The translations under genes were made by a program, and so were the position numbers. The notes beneath the pieces are model-generated. The model saw nothing but the letters and a program-made list of their open reading frames with translations, was not told where the DNA came from and ran no database searches. 15,420 nucleotides of DNA from Flavimaricola sp. (GTDB taxonomy: Bacteria; Pseudomonadota; Alphaproteobacteria; Rhodobacterales; Rhodobacteraceae). The stretch spans positions 1 through 15,420 of the forward strand of contig JALZWD010000232.1 of the NCBI GenBank assembly GCA_023300365.1. The letters run 5' to 3'. Shown piece after piece: positions 1 through 6,353 of the stretch; within the stretch, counting starts at the first letter, position 1; every line of letters begins with the position of its first letter.

Positions 1-140
1 CGATCCCCGTGGAGGATGTTGTTTTCGCCGCCTTCCTCGTAATTGAGGACAATTTGAACGGCGATTTTAGCCCCACCCGGCCAATTGGCGTTTGGCGGTG
101 TGGCCCCGTAGCCTTGCATGTCACGCGGATAGCGGTTCAT
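1..140 (-). CDS. puuE: PuuE-type allantoinase (polysaccharide deacetylase fold), N-terminal fragment
   Basis: This partial gene enters from the left edge; only its first 46 codons are visible. The minus-strand reading from the ATG at 140-138 begins MNRYPRDMQGYG, then has WPGGAKIAVQ and NYEEGGENNILHGD. This is the characteristic N-terminus of PuuE proteins, which have a NodB-like polysaccharide deacetylase fold. In that family the enzyme is a cofactor-independent allantoinase that hydrolyses allantoin to allantoate in the cytoplasm. A purine-rich AAGGGGA lies about 5 bases before the ATG and supports the start. The gene is divergent from uraH, which acts earlier in the same urate pathway. Catalytic residues lie outside the window, so activity cannot be checked. 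Assignment to the family is secure from the N-terminal signature. Confidence 0.88.
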   Translation of the reverse strand, partial: MNRYPRDMQGYGATPPNANWPGGAKIAVQIVLNYEEGGENNILHGD

Positions 141-177
141 GAGTGTCCCCTTGTTGTGCCCTTTGATAAACCAGAAA

Positions 178-183
178 ATCATA
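178..183 (-). promoter_or_regulatory. Candidate -10 element for puuE
   Basis: The minus strand reads TATGAT here, about 38 bases upstream of the puuE start, in an A/T-rich part of the puuE-uraH intergenic region. A weak TTCGTA lies 17 bases further upstream as a possible -35. Only the -10 resembles the sigma70 consensus, so the call is tentative. No convincing uraH promoter was seen on the plus strand. Confidence 0.25.
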
Positions 184-276
184 TTCCGCTTTCAAAAAAT
201 TACGAATACACTGTCGAACGGAACGAGGGGTTTGCGCCGTGGCGAATTTGGCGCAAGTTGGGGCCAGCAAAGTGGC

Positions 277-280
277 GGAG
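277..280 (+). promoter_or_regulatory. Ribosome binding site that decides the uraH start
   Basis: GGAG sits 6 bases before the ATG at 287 and 3 bases before the adjacent ATG at 284. The longest reading frame would start with GTG at 239. The ribosome site and the family N-terminus ([15 protein letters not shown]) both place the real start at 287, so the 16 codons upstream are probably untranslated. Confidence 0.6.
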
Positions 281-286
281 AATATG

Positions 287-643
287 ATGGCCGGATTTTT
301 GACAACGCATGTATTGGACACGGCCCGTGGATGCCCGGCGCCGGACCTGAAGATCATCTTGTTTCGGGTGACAGGCGAAGGCCGCGAACAGATCGCGCAG
401 ACCGTAACCAACGCGGATGGCCGCACGGATACGCCGATTTTGCCCGCCGGGGATTTCGCCACAGGCACCTATGAGTTGGTGTTCCATGCGGGCGATTATC
501 TGCGTGCGACGGGGCAGGCGGGGGAGGATCCGCTTTTCCTTGATGCGGTGCCGATCCGGTTTGGGATGAGTGACGCGGCCGCGCATTATCACGTGCCGCT
601 TTTGCTGTCGCCTTATGGGTATTCGACCTATCGCGGCAGCTAG
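287..643 (+). CDS. uraH: 5-hydroxyisourate hydrolase (transthyretin-like)
   Basis: A 118-residue transthyretin-related protein, the normal size for HIU hydrolase. It hydrolyses 5-hydroxyisourate, the product of urate oxidation, to OHCU in the cytoplasm. Visible signatures are [14 protein letters not shown] near the N-terminus (His8 is the first catalytic His), the central NADGRTD segment carrying the catalytic Arg, and the C-terminal [19 protein letters not shown]. That last block contains the second catalytic His and the YRGS tail that separates the hydrolase from true transthyretins. The gene is divergent from puuE and lies about 1 kb before puuD, the enzyme that makes its substrate. Its stop codon overlaps the convergent LysR stop in a CTAG. 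The chosen ATG has GGAG 6 bases upstream; GTG 239 and ATG 284 are alternatives. Confidence 0.93.
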   Translation: MAGFLTTHVLDTARGCPAPDLKIILFRVTGEGREQIAQTVTNADGRTDTPILPAGDFATGTYELVFHAGDYLRATGQAGEDPLFLDAVPIRFGMSDAAAHYHVPLLLSPYGYSTYRGS

Positions 644-1548
644 GCTGCGCTGAGTGCCGCACCGACGCGTTCGATCATAAATTCCATGAACAACCGCGCT
701 TTGGGGTCTTGGTGGCGGCGGTGTGTGTAAAGGCAGGCCATTTGCACCGGGAGTGGCGGTGTGGTGTGTGCGACGGGAACCAGGGCGCCGCTGGCGATGT
801 GATGGGCGATTTCGAACATTGGGCGTAGGGCGATGCCGGCGCCTGCGAGGGCCCAATCGGTGAGGACATCGCCGTCGTCGCTCTCGAACCGGCCTTGGAC
901 GTCGTATTTTTGCGGGCCTTCGGGGCCCATCAACTCCCATTGAAATTCGGTTGCACCGGGGAAGCGCAGGTTGAGGCAATTGTGTTGGCCTTTGTCGATT
1001 TCGGCACCGGATTTGGGGTGTCCGTGGGCGGCGATATAGGCGGGGCTGGCGCAGAGCACGCGTTCACAATCGGCGATTTTGCGGATGCGCAGGTTGCTGT
1101 CGGCGGGTCGGCCAAGAAAGAAGGCGATATCGAGGCCTTCGGCGGTAAGGTCGAGCTTGCGATCAGAGAGGCGCAAGCGGACATTAATCAGCGGATAAAG
1201 CGCCGCAAATTCAGGGATATGGGGCGCGATGAGGCGCCGACCAAGGCCAAGGGGGGCCGCGATATGCAAGGTGCCGCGTGGATTATCGGTGGCGTCGGCC
1301 ACGCCCGCTTCGGCGTCTTCGACCGCCTCGAGGACACTGCGTGCGCCGTCATAAAATATGCGCCCCTGCTCGGTGGGCGCGAGGCTCCGGGTGGTGCGTT
1401 GGAACAGGCGCACGCCAAGGTGGGCCTCTAGCTGTGTGATCCGCGCAGATGTGACCGCGGGCGAAATCCGTTGATCGCGCGCAGCCGCAGACATCGAGCC
1501 AAGCTCGTAAATACGGACAAAAGTGCGGATATTGTCGAGGTAAGACAT
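640..1548 (-). CDS. LysR-family transcriptional regulator
   Basis: A 302-residue LysR-type regulator of standard length. Residues 1-60 hold the winged helix-turn-helix ([55 protein letters not shown]). Residues from about 90 form the two-lobed effector-binding domain ([53 protein letters not shown]). The protein should act as a cytoplasmic tetramer sensing a small molecule. It is divergent from puuD, with 92 bp between the two starts, the usual arrangement for a LysR protein and its target. Control of puuD and perhaps of neighbouring urate genes is therefore a reasonable inference, but the effector is unknown. No clear ribosome binding site precedes the ATG. The fold supports the start, since the HTH begins at the expected position. 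Confidence 0.92.
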   Translation of the reverse strand: MSYLDNIRTFVRIYELGSMSAAARDQRISPAVTSARITQLEAHLGVRLFQRTTRSLAPTEQGRIFYDGARSVLEAVEDAEAGVADATDNPRGTLHIAAPLGLGRRLIAPHIPEFAALYPLINVRLRLSDRKLDLTAEGLDIAFFLGRPADSNLRIRKIADCERVLCASPAYIAAHGHPKSGAEIDKGQHNCLNLRFPGATEFQWELMGPEGPQKYDVQGRFESDDGDVLTDWALAGAGIALRPMFEIAHHIASGALVPVAHTTPPLPVQMACLYTHRRHQDPKARLFMEFMIERVGAALSAA

Positions 1549-1561
1549 TATGCGGATTTTT

Positions 1562-1589
1562 TTGACAGAGTTTGTTTAATGGCCATGAT
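1562..1589 (+). promoter_or_regulatory. Candidate sigma70 promoter of puuD in the LysR-puuD intergenic region
   Basis: A perfect TTGACA at 1562-1567 is followed after 16 bases by CATGAT at 1584-1589, which matches the -10 consensus at 4 of 6 positions. It lies about 50 bases upstream of the puuD start, on the right strand. The short palindrome ATGGCCAT at 1579-1586 overlaps the -10 and could be part of a regulator contact. The promoter is predicted by eye only. Confidence 0.5.
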
Positions 1590-1640
1590 AGCGGAAAAAT
1601 AGGCGGCGCGGTAGTGTGGCCGGCAAGAGGGAGCGGGCGC

Positions 1641-2891
1641 ATGTATGATTTGGCGATAATATGGGATTGGATCGCCTTTGCGGTGCGCTGGCTGCATGTG
1701 ATTACGGCGATGGCGTGGATCGGGGCCTCGTTCTTTTTCATTGCGTTGGACCTTGGCCTCAAGAAGGCCCCCCAAATGCCCCAAGGTGTGACCGGCGAAG
1801 AGTGGCAGGTGCATGGTGGCGGGTTTTACCACATTCAAAAATACATGGTCGCGCCGCCCAATATGCCCGAGCATCTGATCTGGCATAAATGGCAAAGCTA
1901 TTCGACGTGGTTGTCGGGGGCTGTGCTGTTGATGATCGTGTATTGGATGGGGGCAGAGCTGTTCTTAATTGATCCAAGCAAGGCAGATTTAGCAGTTTGG
2001 CAGGCTATTTTGATATCTGGCGGATCATTGGCCTTTGGGTGGATCATTTATGATCAGCTTTGCAAGCGGGGGTTAAAAGAGCGTCCGACGGTATTGATGC
2101 TGCTGCTTTTTGCTCTGCTGGTGGCGATGTCGTGGGGGTATAATCAGGTGTTTACCGGACGTGCGGCGCTGCTGCATTTGGGTGCGTTTACAGCCACGAT
2201 TATGACGGCGAATGTGTTTTTCATTATCATGCCGAACCAACGGATTGTGGTGGCCGATCTTCAGGCGGGGCGGACGCCGGATGCAAAATACGGCCAGATC
2301 GCCAAGCTGCGCAGCACGCATAACAATTATCTGACGTTGCCTGTGATCTTCCTGATGCTGTCGAACCATTATCCGCTGGCGTTTGGAACGGAATACAGCT
2401 GGATCATTGCGGCGTTGATTTTCCTCACGGGGGTGACGATCCGGCATTATTTCAACGCGCTGCATGCAACGGGCAAAGGTCCGACTTGGACATGGGCGGT
2501 GACGGTGATTTTGATGGTGATCATCGCGTGGCTGTCGACGGCGTCGACGTGGGACGGGGATTACGAGGCTTTGGACGCGCAAGCGCTGACGCCGCATCAA
2601 GAGCAGTTTGCGGCGGCCGCGGGATTTGACGATGTGCATGATATCGTGCGCGGGCGGTGCGCGATGTGCCATGCCCGCGAGCCGGTTTGGGAGGGCATAC
2701 GGTGGGCACCCAAGGGTGTGTTTTTGGAAACATCTGCCGATATTGCAGGGTCCGCCCGCGAGATTTACCTGCAAGCGGGTGTGAGCCATGCAATGCCGCC
2801 CGCGAATATCACAGGGCTGCCCTCAGAGGACCGTTTACGGATTGTGCGGTGGTATCGGGGCGCTGTTGGGGCAGAGATTGCCGTCAATTAG
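1641..2891 (+). CDS. puuD: PuuD-type membrane urate hydroxylase with C-terminal cytochrome c domain
   Basis: A 416-residue protein with two parts. Residues 1 to about 305 hold roughly eight hydrophobic helices (for example 11-38, 91-110, 121-138, 149-166, 176-197, 252-266, 283-299) with conserved His residues, typical of the PuuD family. The C-terminal part is a class I cytochrome c domain: Cys340-Ala-Met-Cys343-His344 binds heme, and Met385 in the HAMPPANI segment is the probable axial ligand. In this family the enzyme oxidises urate to 5-hydroxyisourate and passes electrons through the cytochrome to the respiratory chain, so no hydrogen peroxide is formed as with uricase. ATG 1641 is preceded by AGAGGGAG about 8 bases upstream. 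An in-frame ATG at 1572 would add 23 residues with no family resemblance. Its neighbours uraH and puuE carry the product onward. Confidence 0.93.
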   Translation: MYDLAIIWDWIAFAVRWLHVITAMAWIGASFFFIALDLGLKKAPQMPQGVTGEEWQVHGGGFYHIQKYMVAPPNMPEHLIWHKWQSYSTWLSGAVLLMIVYWMGAELFLIDPSKADLAVWQAILISGGSLAFGWIIYDQLCKRGLKERPTVLMLLLFALLVAMSWGYNQVFTGRAALLHLGAFTATIMTANVFFIIMPNQRIVVADLQAGRTPDAKYGQIAKLRSTHNNYLTLPVIFLMLSNHYPLAFGTEYSWIIAALIFLTGVTIRHYFNALHATGKGPTWTWAVTVILMVIIAWLSTASTWDGDYEALDAQALTPHQEQFAAAAGFDDVHDIVRGRCAMCHAREPVWEGIRWAPKGVFLETSADIAGSAREIYLQAGVSHAMPPANITGLPSEDRLRIVRWYRGAVGAEIAVN

Positions 2892-2904
2892 GGCCCGTGG
2901 GCAG

Positions 2905-2944
2905 ACGCGCCGGATGCAGGGTTGCACCGGCGCGTAAGGTTTTT
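2905..2944 (+). terminator. Intrinsic terminator of puuD
   Basis: ACGCGCCGG at 2905-2913 pairs perfectly with CCGGCGCGT at 2927-2935 (9 bp). Inside the loop, TGCA at 2915-2918 can pair with TGCA at 2923-2926, which extends the stem past a one-base bulge. A run of five T follows at 2940-2944. It starts 14 bases after the puuD stop. The T-run overlaps the stop codon of the converging small gene. There is no T-run on the other side, so it should work mainly on the plus strand. Confidence 0.82.
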
Positions 2945-3263
2945 AGAACATTTCGTAGATCAGCTCGGAGACTGTGCCGTCTTCGGCTTCGGGCTCAACC
3001 TCGGCGGCGAGGTTCATCAGCTTGGTGCCCATACCCTCAAGTGCGGAGCCGGCCCACATCGCGTCCATGCGGGCGGCGATGACGGATGGGTCGGTGCTGT
3101 CGGAGGTGAAGCCCATTGGGGTCACATCCGCCTCGGCACGGTTCAGGAAATAGCTGTCCTTGGCCTGTGCGGTGGGCACGGCGGCAGTCAGGCTGACCTT
3201 GCCCTTAAGGGGGGCGATTTCGGCGTCGTAGAAGGCCGTCAGTGTTTCATTAGTCGAGCTCAA
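2943..3263 (-). CDS. Conserved-context hypothetical protein of 106 residues, TTG start
   Basis: I do not recognise this family. The frame overlaps the last 14 bases of the carbamoyltransferase gene. The only ATG near the overlap lies in another frame and stops after two codons. A TTG at 3263 is preceded by a near-perfect GGAGGG Shine-Dalgarno with 6-base spacing, so TTG is the best start. The product is soluble and acidic, begins with SSTNETLTAFYDAEIAPLKG, has a single Trp (DAMWAGSALEGMGTKLMNLA) and ends in acidic AEVEPEAEDGTVSELIYEMF. No membrane segment, signal peptide or Cys is seen. The context suggests an accessory, partner or carrier role for the carbamoyltransferase, but this is inference. 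Codon use and the strong ribosome site argue that it is real. Confidence 0.72.
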   Translation of the reverse strand: MSSTNETLTAFYDAEIAPLKGKVSLTAAVPTAQAKDSYFLNRAEADVTPMGFTSDSTDPSVIAARMDAMWAGSALEGMGTKLMNLAAEVEPEAEDGTVSELIYEMF

Positions 3264-5079
3264 ATTCTTCCCTCCAGTTACCAGCGTCTTCGAATTCGGG
3301 CTGTTCGTCTTTGAACAACACGAAATTCTCGACCACCAGAACGTCCATATTGGTGCGCATAAAGCAGCGGTATGCATCCTGCGGTGTCATCACAATCGGC
3401 TCGCCGCGTACGTTGAACGAGGTATTGACGATCACCGCACAGCCGGTTTGTTCATCGAACTGAGTGATCAGGTCAAAGTAATCGGGCTTGGCCACGCCAT
3501 CCACGGTTTGCACGCGCGCAGAATAATCCACGTGGGTGACGGCGGGGATCGAGCTGCGCGGCTCGTTCACGATGCTGAGCATGTCTTCGGCGTCAGTGAT
3601 CTCTTGGGCCACGCGGATATCTTCCTGCACCGGCGCCACGAGGAGCATATAGGGGCTCTCTTCCTCGATCGCGAAGTATTCGGAGGCTTTGTCCCGCAAC
3701 ACGGCAGGGGCAAAGGGCCGGAAGCTTTCGCGGTATTTGATCTTGAGGTTCATGACCGATTGCGCTTCGGGGTTGCGGGCATCGCCCAAGATGGAGCGGG
3801 CCCCAAGCGAGCGGGGGCCGTATTCCATGCGGCCAACACACCAGCCGATGATCTTGCCTTTGGCCATCTCGGCGGCCACGCGTTTGGCACGGTCGGCATC
3901 CGACATGCGGTGGGCCGGGTAATTGCCGAAATCGACAAAGGCCTCGACCTCTTCGTTTGTCAGTGCTGGGCCAAGATAGCTGCCCGACATGCGGTCGGCG
4001 CCGGGGGCGGGGGCCGCACTGCGGGGCACGTCGTATTTGTGGTGGGCAACCATCAGGGCCGCACCAAGCGCACCACCCGCATCACCTGCGGCAGGTTGCA
4101 CCCAAATGTTGTCAAAGATTTTTTCGCGCAACAGGCGGCCATTGGCCACACAGTTAAGCGCCACACCACCAGCCAGAACAAGGTTCTTCATGCCCGTGGT
4201 TTTGCGGATATGACGGGCCAGCATCAGCACCGCCTCTTCTGTCACCACCTGAATAGAGGCGGCGATATCCATCTCGCGTTTGGTAATGCGGCTTTCGCCT
4301 TCACGCTTGGGGCCGCCAAACAGGGCGTCCATCTTGGGCGTGGTCATTACTTTGCTGTCGAGATAGCCGAAATATTCAAGGTTGAGAGCGAAAGAGCCGT
4401 CGTCCTTGAGGTCAATCAGGTGTTCGCGGATCAGGTCGGCGTAGACCGGCTGGCCATAGGGTGCGAGACCCATCAGTTTGTATTCGCCAGAGTTGACCTT
4501 AAAGCCGCAGAAATAGGTGATCGCGGAATACAGCAGACCCAGCGAATGCGGGAAGTGGATCTCTTGGTCGATGCTCACGCGGTTGCCCACGCCACGGCCA
4601 AGGGTTGTGGTGGCCCATTCGCCCACACCGTCAATCGTCAGGATCGCGGCCTCGTCGAAGGGCGAGGGGAAGAAGGCAGAGGCGGCGTGACTGAAGTGGT
4701 GTTCGGTGAACAACACGGGCACGTCCATGCCAAGCTCTTCTTCAACCAAACGCGGGATTTGCAATTTGGCGGCAAGAAGGCCCGCAGCACCCGTCATCCA
4801 CTGCTCTTGGCCCGCAGGACCAGCATTGGCGAGGGTTTTGAGAATGCGGTCGGTCGTTAGGACCGGATCATCATAAAAGACAATCGCCTCAATCTCGTCT
4901 GGGTCAATCATCGCCTCTTCAAGGCAATAGTTGATCGCATTTACAGGAAAGCGCCGATCATGTTTGATCCGGGTGAAGCGCTCTTCTTGGGCGGCGGCGA
5001 TAATGGTATCGCCATGAATGATGGCGGCGGCGCTGTCATGATACAGAGCCGATACGCCAAGGATATATGGTTTGGTCAA
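3250..5079 (-). CDS. NodU/CmcH-family O-carbamoyltransferase, TTG start
   Basis: A 609-residue cytoplasmic enzyme of full length for the family. The family transfers a carbamoyl group from carbamoyl phosphate to a hydroxyl through a carbamoyl-adenylate, as in NodU, CmcH and TobZ. The N-terminal Kae1-like domain shows YILGVSALYHDSAAA (3-19), the metal-binding EHHFSHAASAF (126-136) and VLAGGVALNCVANGR (301-315). The C-terminal domain shows YGPRSLGARSIL (420-431), ESFRPFAPAVL (451-461) and VNTSFNVRGEPIV (551-563). The start is TTG at 5079, forming TTGA with the stop of the upstream SGNH gene. No better start exists, because the family N-terminus begins at residue 4. There is no strong Shine-Dalgarno, so translation probably depends on coupling. 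The acceptor is unknown; the esterase-type neighbour hints at a glycan or glycolipid. Confidence 0.92.
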   Translation of the reverse strand: MTKPYILGVSALYHDSAAAIIHGDTIIAAAQEERFTRIKHDRRFPVNAINYCLEEAMIDPDEIEAIVFYDDPVLTTDRILKTLANAGPAGQEQWMTGAAGLLAAKLQIPRLVEEELGMDVPVLFTEHHFSHAASAFFPSPFDEAAILTIDGVGEWATTTLGRGVGNRVSIDQEIHFPHSLGLLYSAITYFCGFKVNSGEYKLMGLAPYGQPVYADLIREHLIDLKDDGSFALNLEYFGYLDSKVMTTPKMDALFGGPKREGESRITKREMDIAASIQVVTEEAVLMLARHIRKTTGMKNLVLAGGVALNCVANGRLLREKIFDNIWVQPAAGDAGGALGAALMVAHHKYDVPRSAAPAPGADRMSGSYLGPALTNEEVEAFVDFGNYPAHRMSDADRAKRVAAEMAKGKIIGWCVGRMEYGPRSLGARSILGDARNPEAQSVMNLKIKYRESFRPFAPAVLRDKASEYFAIEEESPYMLLVAPVQEDIRVAQEITDAEDMLSIVNEPRSSIPAVTHVDYSARVQTVDGVAKPDYFDLITQFDEQTGCAVIVNTSFNVRGEPIVMTPQDAYRCFMRTNMDVLVVENFVLFKDEQPEFEDAGNWREEFELD

Positions 5080-6101
5080 CTGTTGCTCGCTACACTAAGT
5101 GGTTTGGTGTCGAGGGAGAGGTGTTTGCGAATTGCGGGCACCATTTGGGCCGCAATAGCAACATGTCCCGCAACTGTGGGGTGTTCGTCGGTTGGGAAGC
5201 GCAGGGGCGCGTCGCCCGTGGCATCAATTTTACGCAGACCGTCGAGGATATCGACGAATTCTACGCCTGTCTCTTTTGCCAATTCGGCAAACCGCTGGCG
5301 ATAGGGTTCGGCCCGGAATTTGCCCGAGATGTGATCGAACATTGGGATCGGGCACAAGATGACGGGTGTTTTGGCCTCGGAGATCCATTGGCGCAGGATC
5401 GCGGCCATCAAAAGCCAACCCTCGCTGTCGGGATCGTTGTAGGCCTCGGGGAGGGCAAGGCGGCGGGCGCGTTGCGACCATGACCGGATGCCAGGGAATT
5501 GCTTGTCGGCCATGCCCATTGCTTTGCGGGCGACCTTGCGCAGGCCACTTGGCGAGGTGTCTTCGGGGGCTTCTTCCTCGGGTGCGGGAAGGTGGCCTTT
5601 GGGCACGGGTGAATTGCGCAGCGTGAGCGTGCCGTCAACCAATTCAAAGTAGGGTTTGGGGAGCATGACCAAATCGCCGGACATGCTTGAGTGGATCAAA
5701 CGCGCGCTTTGCAGGTTGCGGCGGATGTTATCGACCATTGGGCAAAGCACCAGAAGATCGTGTTCAACATCATGGCCCGCTTCGCGCCACGCGAGGTATT
5801 GTTGATCAACACCCGAGCTGGGGAGGCCATAGTTATAGGCGGCGATGTCGAGGTGTTTTTCGATGACATCGACAAACCGTTTGCCGTTGCTGACCCCATC
5901 ACCAGCGGTGTTGGAATCGCCAAAAAACAAGACACGTTTTTGGGTGTCGGAGGCCTCGCGGACAAAGGGGCGGTCGCTGCGAAATCCGTCGGCGTTGGAC
6001 CGCACGAGATAGCCGCCGCCCTCGTGGCGCACGCGCCCCTTGAGGTTGGGGACAAAGCGATACCCGATTGCCGGGTCATGCTTGAATAGATTGCGCGCCA
6101 T
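5076..6101 (-). CDS. SGNH/GDSL-type hydrolase (esterase or O-acyl-modifying enzyme)
   Basis: A 341-residue protein with the SGNH fold. Block I is RVLFFGDSNTAGDG, with the nucleophile Ser in Gly61-Asp-Ser-Asn64. The C-terminal catalytic block is FPTDEHPTVAGH, giving Asp305 and His307 in the D-x-H variant common in glycan-associated SGNH proteins. The N-terminus has the GYRFVPN...SNADGFRSD segment often seen ahead of the hydrolase core in this subgroup. No signal peptide or membrane helix is evident, which places it in the cytoplasm or in a membrane-peripheral position. Such enzymes hydrolyse or transfer acyl esters on sugars and lipids. The gene is first in a three-gene minus-strand operon and its TGA overlaps the carbamoyltransferase TTG. 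Substrate is unknown. Ribosome binding at the ATG at 6101 is weak. Fold assignment is firm; esterase activity is inferred. Confidence 0.83.
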   Translation of the reverse strand: MARNLFKHDPAIGYRFVPNLKGRVRHEGGGYLVRSNADGFRSDRPFVREASDTQKRVLFFGDSNTAGDGVSNGKRFVDVIEKHLDIAAYNYGLPSSGVDQQYLAWREAGHDVEHDLLVLCPMVDNIRRNLQSARLIHSSMSGDLVMLPKPYFELVDGTLTLRNSPVPKGHLPAPEEEAPEDTSPSGLRKVARKAMGMADKQFPGIRSWSQRARRLALPEAYNDPDSEGWLLMAAILRQWISEAKTPVILCPIPMFDHISGKFRAEPYRQRFAELAKETGVEFVDILDGLRKIDATGDAPLRFPTDEHPTVAGHVAIAAQMVPAIRKHLSLDTKPLSVASNS

Positions 6102-6131
6102 TACTCGTCATTCCGCCTTTGAGGGTCGCCT

Positions 6132-6149
6132 GTTTACCAGACGTTAAAC
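6132..6149. repeat. Inverted repeat GTTTA-N8-TAAAC upstream of the SGNH operon
   Basis: GTTTA at 6132-6136 and TAAAC at 6145-6149 are perfect inverted arms 8 bases apart, 31-48 bases before the SGNH start codon. This is a sensible position for an operator or a leader hairpin. Short A/T-rich arms can occur by chance. Confidence 0.35.
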
Positions 6150-6181
6150 CCATGGTTCACCTAAAACACCCCGCTAGAGCT

Positions 6182-6229
6182 TTGGCATAGCACTTTCGGC
6201 TCTTGTGTGTCTATTGGCACGGCACTTTC
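6182..6229. repeat. Pair of 16-bp direct repeats, 32 bp apart, upstream of the SGNH operon
   Basis: TTGGCATAGCACTTTC (6182-6197) and TTGGCACGGCACTTTC (6214-6229) match at 14 of 16 positions and begin 32 bases apart, about three helical turns. They lie 80-130 bases upstream of the SGNH start, in the only non-coding gap (6102-6353, 252 bp) that can hold the promoter of the SGNH-carbamoyltransferase operon. Tandem regulator binding is the simplest reading. The second copy also resembles a sigma54 promoter (TGGCAC-N5-TTTCA), but it points away from the operon. Confidence 0.45.
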
Positions 6230-6353
6230 ACAAAGGGGGAAAATCCCTTATTTTGTTGCTTATTCAGCGTCTGAACGGTCTGTTTCGCACACGGAAACCG
6301 ACAAATCGTGTTTGGTTTGGTTAAAATGATACGTCTGGGGTGCGGGCCAAAAC

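Noticed and set aside
200..979. A 259-codon Arg/Pro-rich frame on the minus strand
   Set aside because: It runs across uraH and the LysR gene in another frame; composition is typical of an out-of-frame shadow.
2073..2789. A 238-codon frame antisense to puuD
   Set aside because: Arg/His/Gln-rich translation with no domain, lying opposite a well-supported membrane protein gene.
3448..4860. A 470-codon open frame on the plus strand
   Set aside because: It is antisense to the carbamoyltransferase, whose motifs are unmistakable. The translation is His/Gly/Ala-rich with no family features, a usual shadow of a codon-biased gene.
6214..6229. Sigma54-like promoter TGGCAC-N5-TTTCA on the plus strand
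   Set aside because: The essential GC of the -12 element is TC here, and the only gene downstream lies on the opposite strand. It is kept only as one copy of a direct repeat.
6233..6254. AAGGG-N7-CCCTT hairpin followed by ATTTTGTT as a terminator
   Set aside because: A 5-bp stem with an interrupted T-run on the plus strand, where no gene ends nearby; too weak to call.
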